From Gluconacetobacter sacchari (GTDB lineage: Bacteria > Pseudomonadota > Alphaproteobacteria > Acetobacterales > Acetobacteraceae), in assembly GCF_014174255.1 (NCBI RefSeq), contig NZ_JABEQJ010000021.1, forward strand, positions 1-64,000: DNA of 64,000 bases, given 5' to 3'. A model generated the notes under the pieces. It searched no databases. It worked only from the letters and a program-made list of their open reading frames with translations, and was not told the DNA's origin. Below are positions 8,356 to 16,291 of the stretch, piece after piece. The stretch's first letter is position 1, and each line of letters starts with the position of its first letter. The position numbers and the translations under genes were made by a program.

Positions 8356-9039
8356 ATGGATCATTCGTTCAGTCATTTTCCGTTCGACCTGGTGCTGTTC
8401 GGGCTGATCGCGGCGTTTCTGGTGCTGCGGCTGCGCAGTATCCTGGGCACGCGGGTGGGGGCCGAGCCCGCATCGCCCGCGGCCCCGCCGGTGCAGCGGC
8501 CCGGCCCGGTGATCGAGGGCCGGGCCGAGCCGCCGGTCGCGTCGACCGATTATGACGTGCCGGCTGCCGAGACCCGGGTGGGGCAGGTGCTGGCCGCCAT
8601 CGCCGGCCAGGAACGCGATTTCGTGCCGGCGCAGTTCCTGCGCGGGGTCGAGCTTTCGTTCCGGCAGGTGGTGCAGGCCTTTGCCGCCGGCGACCGCGCC
8701 ATGTTGCGCGAACGGCTGACGGCCGAGGCCTTCAGCGCGTTCGATGCCGCCATCCAGTCGCGCGAGCAGGCCGGCGAGACCCAGAGAAGCGAGGTGCGCG
8801 CCATTGCCAGCCTCGCGATCGTCGATGCCGCGCTCGACCGGATGGCCGGCGCGCCGCGGGCGCGGATCGATGTCCGCATCGTCTCGGACCAGATCAGCCT
8901 GACGCTGGACAAGGACGGGCATCCGGTCGCGGGTACCGATGCGGTGACCGAGTTTTCGGACCTCTGGACGTTCGAGCGTCTGCTCGGCGTGTCGATCGGC
9001 GGCGCCGCCTGGCGGCTGGCGGCCAGCCGGAGCGCCTGA
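8356..9039 (+). CDS. Tim44/TimA-family inner-membrane protein
   Basis: A 227 aa protein with one N-terminal membrane segment (FDLVLFGLIAAFLVLRL), a Pro/Ala-rich linker and a C-terminal Tim44-like domain: the stretch FLRGVELSFRQVVQAFAAGDRAMLRERLTAE and the last part with ITDVWTFER-like VTEFSDLWTFERLLG. The family is the bacterial relative of mitochondrial import protein Tim44. Its bacterial role is not firmly known, though an assembly or translocation function at the inner membrane is suspected. The start is the ATG at 8356; the frame is open further upstream but without signal. Divergent from secB and followed by mltA, a conserved order. Confidence 0.85.
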   Translation: MDHSFSHFPFDLVLFGLIAAFLVLRLRSILGTRVGAEPASPAAPPVQRPGPVIEGRAEPPVASTDYDVPAAETRVGQVLAAIAGQERDFVPAQFLRGVELSFRQVVQAFAAGDRAMLRERLTAEAFSAFDAAIQSREQAGETQRSEVRAIASLAIVDAALDRMAGAPRARIDVRIVSDQISLTLDKDGHPVAGTDAVTEFSDLWTFERLLGVSIGGAAWRLAASRSA

Positions 9040-9106
9040 CCGGCCGCCCGCCGCCCCACCTGCGTCCCTCCATCCGCGTTATCGAAGAGCAAGTCTGGCT
9101 GTTTCC

Positions 9107-10264
9107 TTGAACTATTTTCGTCTGCCCACCGTGATGCGGGGCGCCTGCGCCGCCGCCGTCCTTCTGCTGTCCGCCTGCGCCGAAACGGGGCCCGGGGCAC
9201 GCCAGCCGGTCGCTTTTTCCACCCTGGCGGGCTGGGGGCCGGACGAGGCGGCGCGCGCGCTGCCGGCATTCCTGGAGGAATGCCGGTATCTGGGCCGCCT
9301 GCCCGCCGAGGCATCGCTCGGCACCGAAAGCGGCGCGGGGGCGCATGTCGGCGACTGGCTGCCCGCCTGCCAGGCGGCGGCGAGGCTGCCCGCCGACGAC
9401 GGGGTGGCGGCGCAGCGTTTCTACGAGACCTGGTTCCAGCCGGTGCTGATGTCGTCGTCGGCCCTCTTTACCGGCTATTACGAGCCCGAGATCGCAGGGG
9501 CGCTGTCGCGCGGCGGCGTGTACCAGACGCCGGTCTATCGCGTGCCGGACGATCTGACGCGGGCGCGGGCGACCGACGGGCGCATGGTGTCCGGCCATTG
9601 GCAGGGAGGGCAGTTCGTGCCCTACTGGTCGCGGGCGCGGATCGATGCGGGGGCATTGGCGGGGCGGAACCTGGAATTGCTGTGGGTTGCCGACCCCGCG
9701 GACCTGTTCTTCCTCCAGATCCAGGGATCGGGGCGTGTTCGGCTGCCCAGCGGGCAGGTCGTGCGGCTGGGCTTCGGCGGCCGGAACGGGCAGCCTTATG
9801 TGCCCCTGGGCCGCGTGCTGGTGCGGCAGGGCGCGATGAGCGAGGACGATGTCAGCATGCAGTCGATCCGTGCGTGGCTGACGGCGCATCCCGGGCAGGC
9901 CCGCGCGGTGATGGAGGAGAATCCGAACTACGTGTTCTTCACCGCGCTGAACGACGTGCCGGCCGGCCAGGGCGCGCCCGGCGCGCTGGGGGTGCCGCTG
10001 GAGCCCGGGCGGTCGGCGGCGGTGGATCGGCGGGTGATTCCGCTGGGCACGCCCGTGTGGGTGGAGACGCGTCTGCCCGCGCCTTCGCGCCAGGTCTGGC
10101 AGCGGCTGGTCTACGCGCAGGATATCGGCACCGACATCAAGGGCGCGGCGCGGGCCGACCTGTTCCTGGGCTGGGGCGCGCAGGCCGAGCAGGGCGCCGG
10201 CGCGATGCGCCAGCCCGGCCGGATGATCGCCCTGACGCCGCGCCCCGTCGTCACCCGGCCCTGA
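9107..10264 (+). CDS. mltA: Membrane-bound lytic murein transglycosylase A (lipoprotein)
   Basis: Cleaves the glycan strands of peptidoglycan with formation of 1,6-anhydro-muropeptides, anchored to the outer membrane. The N-terminus is a lipoprotein signal ending in LLSAC. The MltA domain follows, including FTGYYEPEIAGALS, FFLQIQGSGRVRLPSG and GFGGRNGQPY. The C-terminal 3D domain carries the aspartates AQDIGTDIKGAARADLFLGWG. It is 385 aa from a TTG start at 9107; an ATG at 9134 would still leave a complete lipoprotein signal. Its TGA shares one base with the ATG of the following methyltransferase, so the two are likely co-translated. Confidence 0.94.
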   Translation: MNYFRLPTVMRGACAAAVLLLSACAETGPGARQPVAFSTLAGWGPDEAARALPAFLEECRYLGRLPAEASLGTESGAGAHVGDWLPACQAAARLPADDGVAAQRFYETWFQPVLMSSSALFTGYYEPEIAGALSRGGVYQTPVYRVPDDLTRARATDGRMVSGHWQGGQFVPYWSRARIDAGALAGRNLELLWVADPADLFFLQIQGSGRVRLPSGQVVRLGFGGRNGQPYVPLGRVLVRQGAMSEDDVSMQSIRAWLTAHPGQARAVMEENPNYVFFTALNDVPAGQGAPGALGVPLEPGRSAAVDRRVIPLGTPVWVETRLPAPSRQVWQRLVYAQDIGTDIKGAARADLFLGWGAQAEQGAGAMRQPGRMIALTPRPVVTRP

Positions 10265-11118
10265 TGGCACAGGAAAGCGGGCCCGGCGCCGGCATCCGCC
10301 CCCCGCGCGCCACGCGCCACGCGATCGGGCCGCATCTGCTGGTGCGTAACGACTGCCTGCGCGAGCTGAGCCGGATGGACGCGGATTCGGTCGATGTCGT
10401 CGTGACCTCGCCGCCCTATAATATCGGACTGGGATACCGGACCTATCGCGACCGGATGTCCGAATCCCAGTATCTGGACTGGATGATGGCGGTCGCGCGG
10501 GAGCTGCATCGGGTGATGCGGCCGGATGGCTCGTTCTTCCTGAATATCGCGGGGTCTTCGGCGCAGCCGTGGCTGCCGTTCGAACTCGCCGTCCGGCTGC
10601 GCGAGATCTTTCATTTGCAGAACCATATCAGCTGGATCAAGTCGGTCTCGGTCCATGACGACACGTACGGGCATTTCAAGCCGGTCAACAGCGCGCGCTA
10701 TCTGCACCGCAATCACGAGCACCTGTTCCATCTGACGCGCTCGGGCACCGTGGAACTGAGCCGCCTGGAAATCGGGGTTCCGTACAAGGACAAATCGAAC
10801 ATCGCGCGGCGCGGGCACGAGCAGGACAGGCGCTGCCGGGGCGATACCTGGTTCATTCCCTATGAAACGGTGCGCGACAAGGCGCAGAAATTCAATCATC
10901 CGGGGACGTTTCCCGTGCAGTTGCCGCGCATGTGCATCCGCCTGCACGGCCGGCCGGGTGCGCTGGTGCTGGATCCGTTCATGGGGACGGGCACGACCCT
11001 GGTGGCGGCGCAGGCGGAAGGCGCGCGGGGAATCGGGATCGAACTGGATGCCGCCTATGTAAAAGTGGCGCGCGCGCGGCTGAAACTGGCAATGGAACAG
11101 GGTGAAACATCCGCCTGA
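10264..11118 (+). CDS. Orphan DNA methyltransferase (N4-cytosine/N6-adenine, beta-type motif order)
   Basis: Transfers a methyl group from S-adenosylmethionine to an exocyclic amino group of a DNA base. The protein is 284 aa. The catalytic motif TSPPYN (48-53) precedes the SAM-binding motif DPFMGTGTT (237-245), with the target-recognition part between them; this order is that of beta-class enzymes. A serine before PPY is commoner in N4-cytosine enzymes, but does not exclude N6-adenine. No restriction endonuclease or specificity subunit lies nearby, so this looks like a solitary methyltransferase. It overlaps mltA by one base (TGATG). The target sequence cannot be read from the protein. Confidence 0.9.
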   Translation: MAQESGPGAGIRPPRATRHAIGPHLLVRNDCLRELSRMDADSVDVVVTSPPYNIGLGYRTYRDRMSESQYLDWMMAVARELHRVMRPDGSFFLNIAGSSAQPWLPFELAVRLREIFHLQNHISWIKSVSVHDDTYGHFKPVNSARYLHRNHEHLFHLTRSGTVELSRLEIGVPYKDKSNIARRGHEQDRRCRGDTWFIPYETVRDKAQKFNHPGTFPVQLPRMCIRLHGRPGALVLDPFMGTGTTLVAAQAEGARGIGIELDAAYVKVARARLKLAMEQGETSA

Positions 11119-11215
11119 TCGACCCGTTCAATCGTTTTTATTAAAAATATGATTTTGACAGATGTTTTCTATATCCGGCACACCCTCCCCTTGAAATACT
11201 GGTGGAGAAGCAGAC

Positions 11216-12640
11216 GTGTCGGTGCGCAAGGCAATAGTTTCGGTCGCGGTTCTGGGGATTGTCGCCTATGGCGGCGTCGTCGGCTATCTGACCCATTTTG
11301 ATCATGAGACGGCGCCGACGCTGGATATCCATTCGCCGACCCTGGCGAATCCGGTGGCGTCGGCGGCGTTCGCGGCGATTCGCGAGGCACGGTGCGATTA
11401 TTGCCATGCGCGGAACGTCGAATTGCCTTTCTATTTCCATGTGCCGGTTGCCAACCAGTTGATGCAGCGCGACCTGGAGCAGGGACTGCGTCATTTCCGC
11501 ATCGAACCGGTGATCGAGGCGTTCCGGACCGGCGCCGTTCCGTCCGAGGAACAATTGGCGCGGATCGAGGAGGTCGTCCGCCAGAATCGCATGCCGCCGA
11601 CGCTGTACCTGCTGATGCACTGGCATGCCCACCTGTCGGCGGCGGAGCGCGACGCGCTGCTGGACTGGGTTGCCGCCGAGCGGCGCGCGCATTACGCGAC
11701 GCCGGGCGTTGCCGCGCGTTTTGCCGCGGAGCCGGTCCAGCCCGTGCCGGAAAGCGTGCCGGTCGACGCGCCGAAGGTCGCGCTGGGCCAGCGCCTGTTC
11801 TTCGACAAGCAATTGTCGGGCGACGGCACCCTGAATTGCGCGAGCTGTCACGCGCTGGATCATGGGGGTGTGGACGGGCGCGTGACGGCGCTGGGGATCA
11901 ACGGGCAGCACGGGCCGATCAACGTGCCGACGGTGTACGACGCCGTGTTCAACAAGAGCCAGTTCTGGAACGGCCGGGCGGCGACGCTGGCCGACCAGGC
12001 GGCGGGGCCGGTGATGAACCCGCTGGAAATGGGATCGCACGATTGGGCGCTGGTTGCCGATACGGTGAAGCGGGACCCGACCTATGTCGCGGCCTTTCAT
12101 GACGCCTTCGGGTCCGACGATATCGACAAGGACCGGATCACGACGGCCATCGCGGAATATGAAAAGACGCTGATTACGCCGGACAGCCGCTTCGACCGCT
12201 ACCTGAAGGGTGACGAGCAGGCACTGAACGCGCAGGAGAAGAACGGCTATGCGCTGTTCAAGAGCGTCGGCTGCTCGGGCTGCCACACCGGTGTTTCGCT
12301 GGGCGGCCAGGCCTTCGAGGTGATGGGGCTGGAAGGCGACTATTTCGCCGCGCGCGGCGGGGCGGTGACCGATGCCGACAAGGGGCGCTACACCGTTACC
12401 CGGTCGCCGGACGACATGGAGCGTTTCAAGGTGCCGAACCTGCGCAACGTCGCGCTGACCGCGCCCTATTTCCACGACGGCAGCGTCAAGACGCTGGATG
12501 ACGCGGTGCGGCTGATGGCGCGCTACCAGACGCCCGATCATGCCCTGTCCGACCATGATATCGCCGATATCGTGGCCTTTCTGCGGACATTGACCGGGAC
12601 CTATCAGGGACGGCCCCTGGACGCCGCCCAGGCGCCCTGA
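11216..12640 (+). CDS. Tri-haem cytochrome c peroxidase (YhjA/quinol-peroxidase type)
   Basis: A periplasmic membrane-anchored peroxidase of 474 aa starting at GTG 11216 behind GGAGAAG. Residues 7-25 form the N-terminal membrane anchor. Three c-type haem motifs are present: CDYCH (60-64), CASCH (208-212) and CSGCH (352-356). The last two belong to the usual di-haem CcpA/MauG-type peroxidase fold (LGQRLFFDKQLS, NVPTVYDA, FKVPNLRNVALTAPYFHDGS). The first is in an extra N-terminal haem domain, as in E. coli YhjA, which is reported to use quinol. The electron donor here (quinol or cytochrome c) is therefore an inference. It stands between the methyltransferase and the Smr gene, on the same strand. 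Confidence 0.9.
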   Translation: MSVRKAIVSVAVLGIVAYGGVVGYLTHFDHETAPTLDIHSPTLANPVASAAFAAIREARCDYCHARNVELPFYFHVPVANQLMQRDLEQGLRHFRIEPVIEAFRTGAVPSEEQLARIEEVVRQNRMPPTLYLLMHWHAHLSAAERDALLDWVAAERRAHYATPGVAARFAAEPVQPVPESVPVDAPKVALGQRLFFDKQLSGDGTLNCASCHALDHGGVDGRVTALGINGQHGPINVPTVYDAVFNKSQFWNGRAATLADQAAGPVMNPLEMGSHDWALVADTVKRDPTYVAAFHDAFGSDDIDKDRITTAIAEYEKTLITPDSRFDRYLKGDEQALNAQEKNGYALFKSVGCSGCHTGVSLGGQAFEVMGLEGDYFAARGGAVTDADKGRYTVTRSPDDMERFKVPNLRNVALTAPYFHDGSVKTLDDAVRLMARYQTPDHALSDHDIADIVAFLRTLTGTYQGRPLDAAQAP

Positions 12641-12761
12641 CGGCCCGTTCGCGCGGCAGGCGCGTCTGGGCTTCGGCTGGGGCGCGAACTGCTTTAGGAT
12701 CGGGACGCATCGGGGCGTGGGCGGCATGGGGCCGCCCGCCGGCGGACGGGGAGAGTGCGGG

Positions 12762-13349
12762 GTGCGCCGTCGACGGGTCCTGGAACAAGACGAGCAGGCG
12801 CTATGGACGGCCATCGTGCGCGATATCAGGCCGCTGGCCCGCAAGGCCGCGCGGCCGGCGGCGGTGGATGCCGTGCCACCGGCAGCGCCTCTTGCCCCGT
12901 CGCCGGCCGACCCGCGTGACCGGGTTGCCCGCCCCGCGACCATGGTACCGCGCGCCGACATGCCTCGACTGGACCGGCCGGCCTTTACGCTGGTCCGGCC
13001 GCGGGCCGAGATCGCGATCGGCGAACGCGGGCCGGGGCTGGACGATACGAGCTGGCGGACGCTGGTCAGCGGCAAGCTGCGTCCGTTGCGCACCCTCGAC
13101 CTGCATGGCCAGAACGCGCACGCGGCCTTTCAGCGGCTGCATGGTTTCCTGGTCCAGGCGCGGGCCGACAATCTGCGCTGCGTGGAGGTCATCACCGGCC
13201 TGGGCTCGGGCCGCGATGGCGGCGTGCTGCGGCGCGAGCTGCCCTTCTGGCTGGGGCGGCCGGACCTGCGGCCGCTGATCCTGGCGGTCGTGCATCCCCA
13301 CGCCGCCAATCAGGGGTCCGTCCGTATCCTGCTGCGCCGGGCGCGATAG
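12762..13349 (+). CDS. Smr/MutS2-domain protein
   Basis: A 195 aa protein with an N-terminal polar, proline-rich region and a C-terminal Smr domain. The domain shows the family motifs LDLHGQNAHAAFQRLHGFL and, later, VITGLGSGRDGGVLRRELPFWL. Smr domains are nucleases or nucleic-acid-binding modules; the role of the stand-alone alphaproteobacterial type is not settled. GTG 12762 is preceded by GGGGAGAG at good spacing; a longer frame begins at 12717. In related genomes the Smr gene tends to follow mltA directly. Here two genes, a methyltransferase and a peroxidase, intervene. Confidence 0.85.
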   Translation: MRRRRVLEQDEQALWTAIVRDIRPLARKAARPAAVDAVPPAAPLAPSPADPRDRVARPATMVPRADMPRLDRPAFTLVRPRAEIAIGERGPGLDDTSWRTLVSGKLRPLRTLDLHGQNAHAAFQRLHGFLVQARADNLRCVEVITGLGSGRDGGVLRRELPFWLGRPDLRPLILAVVHPHAANQGSVRILLRRAR

Positions 13350-13431
13350 GCGGCCCGCATGCTGCGCCAGCGTGCCGGATGACCAGCATCTTGCCCCGGC
13401 AGGTAAGTTATCATGGCACATATGCGAACAG

Positions 13432-13470
13432 GTCATGGAACATGACGAAGTCATGATCGTCATATCATGA
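13432..13470. promoter_or_regulatory. Two adjacent palindromes built from GTCATG/TCATGA
   Basis: GTCATG-GAA-CATGAC occupies 13432-13446. A second inverted repeat, TCATGAT (13451-13457) and ATCATGA (13464-13470) with a six-base spacer, follows four bases later. GTCAT also recurs in direct orientation at 13432, 13450 and 13459. The cluster lies about 80-115 bases upstream of the DUF2501 gene, where an operator would be expected. No known consensus was recognised. Confidence 0.5.
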
Positions 13471-13548
13471 ATAACTGTACGCCATCTTGATGCGTTGTGC
13501 CGGGCGGATGGGGCGCGCAGCATTGCCGAAGGATAAAAGGAGTCTGCA

Positions 13549-13965
13549 ATGATCCGTTTTTCTCTGCGCGCCTGCGCCGTGCTTGTTGCCGTGACCGGCT
13601 TCGCCATGCACTCCCTGCCGGCTCTTGCCGGGCCGACCGAAGACCACCCCCCGATCGTCAATGATTTTGCTCCCGCCACCGTCTCGGGGGTCGGGGGTAT
13701 CTCGCTGGCCAATCTCGCGGGCGTGCTGAATTACTGTGTCGACGTCAATCTCGTCTCGCATCAGGACGGCGATGCCGTCCAGACCGCGATCAACGCCAAG
13801 ACCGGCGCCACGCCGCCCGACCAGAGGGGCAATGTCGATTATGCCGTCGGCACCGCGGGACAGTTCATCGTCGGTGGCACGACATCGACGCTGACCAGGC
13901 TGGAGGCGGCCGACCAGGGAAAGATCTGCTCGGCGGTCCTGACCCGCGCCAAATCGTCGATCTGA
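13549..13965 (+). CDS. Secreted DUF2501-family protein (YjjA-like)
   Basis: A small exported protein of 138 aa. The signal peptide is residues 1-27, ending in LPALAG. The mature part contains GILGYC-type NLAGVLNYCVDVN and ends KICSAVLTRAKSSI, the paired-cysteine layout of DUF2501 proteins such as E. coli YjjA. AAGGAG lies just before the ATG. The function of the family is unknown; the two cysteines suggest a disulfide in the periplasm. It is a single gene preceded by a conspicuous palindrome cluster, so it is probably a regulated transcription unit. Confidence 0.72.
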   Translation: MIRFSLRACAVLVAVTGFAMHSLPALAGPTEDHPPIVNDFAPATVSGVGGISLANLAGVLNYCVDVNLVSHQDGDAVQTAINAKTGATPPDQRGNVDYAVGTAGQFIVGGTTSTLTRLEAADQGKICSAVLTRAKSSI

Positions 13966-14005
13966 GCCCCCCTCGGGCCGGCATCCGTTTCAGGGCGGGT
14001 TGGTT

Positions 14006-15097
14006 TCAGCCAAGTCGCCATTCGGGGGTGTGGACGGCCAGCCACCGGCGAAGCATCAGCACGGCCGGGATTTCGCCGGTCATGGCGTGCAGGTAGCCGC
14101 TGCATTCCGGCCCGCTGACCAGGGCGCGGCCGGAATCGTTCCTGAACGTGTCGAGCGCGCTCTGGTTGCCGGCGACGCCGACCGCGTGGCGCCAGGCGGC
14201 GACCTGCGCGGGCGGCGTCAGCATCGGCAGCACGAGCCCGATTTCGAGCGATGCGGAGGCCGCGACGATCTTCCATGCCTCGTAGAGCAGGCCGGAGGGG
14301 GGATGGCCCCGTTCCTGGGCGAACCGTTCGTCGAAGGTCCGCACCGGCTGGCCATGCACGGTCGCGCGTACGCTGTCGGTCAGCGTGAATAGCGGCACGG
14401 CGCGGCTTTCTTGCAGCGGGACCAGCAAATCGTCCAGCGCCTTCGGTGGCATCGGGTCGGAAATCTGCACCACGTCCACCTTGCCGTCGCGCAGGGCAGC
14501 CAGTGCTTCCTGCGCCGTGGCGATGCCCATGACGGGGATCGGCCGGAAGCCGAATATCGCCATGGCCATCACCGTGGCCAGTTCGATGCCGTGTTCGCTG
14601 GAGACCGCCACGCGGATCGGCCGGTCGCGCACCAGGTCGCGCAGCGAGCGATGCAGGTCGGCCCGGCCGACGACGATGGGCGAGAGCAGGCTGAGCATCA
14701 GCGGGACCCAGCGGCCGAAATCGTAATGGGCGCGCGGGTCGCCGGCCAGCGACGTCACCAGCGCCGCGCCGGGCACCACCAGGGCGGTGGCGCCATCGGG
14801 CACGGTCTGGGTATCGAACTGGTTGGCGCCGGTCACCCCGTCCAGCCCGCTGGTCAAATGCGTATCCAGCGCCGAGGGGGATTCGAGCCCCTGTGCCAGG
14901 GCCGGGGCCAGGACCGTGCTCCAGCGGCCGGCGGCGCTCTCGGCATTGCCGGCGACCAGCAGGGTGGGGTCGACGATGGTGCCGCCGGCCGGGACGATGG
15001 CGGCGATGCGCGTCAGGGAACCGGCGTGGGCGGCGGAGATGCCGGCGAGTGCGGAGAAACCCGCCATGGCAAGAAACTGGCGGCGGCGCATGGACAT
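14006..15097 (-). CDS. TctC-like periplasmic substrate-binding protein (putative)
   Basis: A 363 aa exported protein with a twin-arginine-like leader (MRRRQFLAMAGFSALAG) cleaved near SAAHAG. The body has an alternating strand/helix pattern with blocks such as RPIRVAVSSEHGIELATVMAM, GKVDVVQISDP and HPPSGLLYEAWKIVAAS. These resemble the tripartite tricarboxylate (TctC/Bug) receptors, though sequence similarity by eye is modest. No TctA/TctB membrane partners are adjacent, so if it is a receptor it works with a distant transporter or in sensing. It is minus-strand, downstream of hemF by about 160 bases and convergent with the DUF2501 gene. Confidence 0.5.
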   Translation of the reverse strand: MSMRRRQFLAMAGFSALAGISAAHAGSLTRIAAIVPAGGTIVDPTLLVAGNAESAAGRWSTVLAPALAQGLESPSALDTHLTSGLDGVTGANQFDTQTVPDGATALVVPGAALVTSLAGDPRAHYDFGRWVPLMLSLLSPIVVGRADLHRSLRDLVRDRPIRVAVSSEHGIELATVMAMAIFGFRPIPVMGIATAQEALAALRDGKVDVVQISDPMPPKALDDLLVPLQESRAVPLFTLTDSVRATVHGQPVRTFDERFAQERGHPPSGLLYEAWKIVAASASLEIGLVLPMLTPPAQVAAWRHAVGVAGNQSALDTFRNDSGRALVSGPECSGYLHAMTGEIPAVLMLRRWLAVHTPEWRLG

Positions 15098-15256
15098 CTA
15101 GACCCGACCGGGCCGTTGGTCAGAACAGGGGTGGGGTCGGGTCGCGGGCAAGGGCGGCATCTCCATGGCAGGGGACAGTCCAGCGCCTGTGTTGCGCTGG
15201 AATGCGGCGAGTCTATGGCAGGTGCCGGGGCGGCCCACGGCGGCGAAGGCGCGACT

Positions 15257-16159
15257 TTACGGCCAGTGGACCTCGGGGGGAAGACTCATCAGGATCGCCT
15301 CGGTATTGCCGCCGGTCTTGAGGCCGAACAGCGTGCCGCGATCGTGGATCAGGTTGAATTCCACGTAGCGGCCGCGCCGGACCAGTTGGGCGCGGCGTTC
15401 GTCCTCGGTCCAGCGCTCGGTCATGCGGTGGCGGACGATGGCGGGGTAGGTGTCGAGAAACGCCAGGCCGACATCGCGGGTGAAGGCGAAGTCGGCCGCC
15501 GCGTCGCCGGTGTTCAGCCGGTCGTAGAAGATGCCGCCCAGGCCCCGGGGCTCGTTGCGGTGGGGCAGGAAGAAATAGCGGTCGCACCAATCCTTGAAGC
15601 GGGGATAGTAGGCCGGGTCATGCGCGTCGCAGGCGGCGCGGAAGCCGGCGTGGAAACGCGCAGCGTCCGCCTGTGCCTCGGCGCTGTCGGGGAACATCGG
15701 CGTCAGGTCGCCGCCGCCGCCGAACCATCCTTCGGTGGTGACGATCATCCGCGTGTTGAAATGGGCGGCGGGGACGCGCGGGTTGCACATATGGGCCACC
15801 AGGCTGATGCCGGTGGCGAAGAAGCGCGGATCCTCGGCGGCGCCGGGGATGCTGCCGCGAAATTCCGGGCTGAATGTGCCTTCGACCGTCGAGACGTTGA
15901 CGCCCACCTTTTCGAACACCCGGCCGCGCATCAGGCTGATCACGCCGCCGCCGCCCGGCGTGCCGTCCTCGTTCACGCGGTCCCACGGGGTGCGGACGAA
16001 GGTGCCGGGCGCGTCGCGGCCGGGGAGGGGCTGCACGTCGCGGGCGTCGTGCTCGATGGCTTCGAAGGCGGCGCAGATCCGGTCGCGCAGGGTCTCGAAC
16101 CAGGCGCGGGCCTGCTGCTTCAGATCATCGTGGGGGATGGGCGCGCGGGTGTCGGTCAT
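15257..16159 (-). CDS. hemF: Oxygen-dependent coproporphyrinogen-III oxidase
   Basis: Converts coproporphyrinogen III to protoporphyrinogen IX with O2, an aerobic step of haem synthesis. The protein is 300 aa, usual for HemF. Family blocks are visible throughout: [66 protein letters not shown] and [32 protein letters not shown]. It is divergent from the cytochrome b gene across 132 bases, so haem supply and a haem-protein operon may share a control region. No radical-SAM HemN is seen in this window. Confidence 0.97.
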   Translation of the reverse strand: MTDTRAPIPHDDLKQQARAWFETLRDRICAAFEAIEHDARDVQPLPGRDAPGTFVRTPWDRVNEDGTPGGGGVISLMRGRVFEKVGVNVSTVEGTFSPEFRGSIPGAAEDPRFFATGISLVAHMCNPRVPAAHFNTRMIVTTEGWFGGGGDLTPMFPDSAEAQADAARFHAGFRAACDAHDPAYYPRFKDWCDRYFFLPHRNEPRGLGGIFYDRLNTGDAAADFAFTRDVGLAFLDTYPAIVRHRMTERWTEDERRAQLVRRGRYVEFNLIHDRGTLFGLKTGGNTEAILMSLPPEVHWP

Positions 16160-16291
16160 GCTCGGGTCATCTTCTGCGTCGGGCGGTCTTCCGGGGTGGG
16201 CCCATAGAGTCCGATCGGGGGGGCAATTGCAAGAAGGGGCGGCGGGCCGTTATGGAAGGCGGACGCCGCAGGGGCGCAGGATCGAGGATCG

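Noticed and set aside
11141-13093. Open frame of about 650 codons opposite the tri-haem peroxidase and Smr genes
   Set aside because: Composition is Arg/Ala/Gly/His-rich with no domain; it is the antisense shadow of two well-supported genes in GC-rich DNA.
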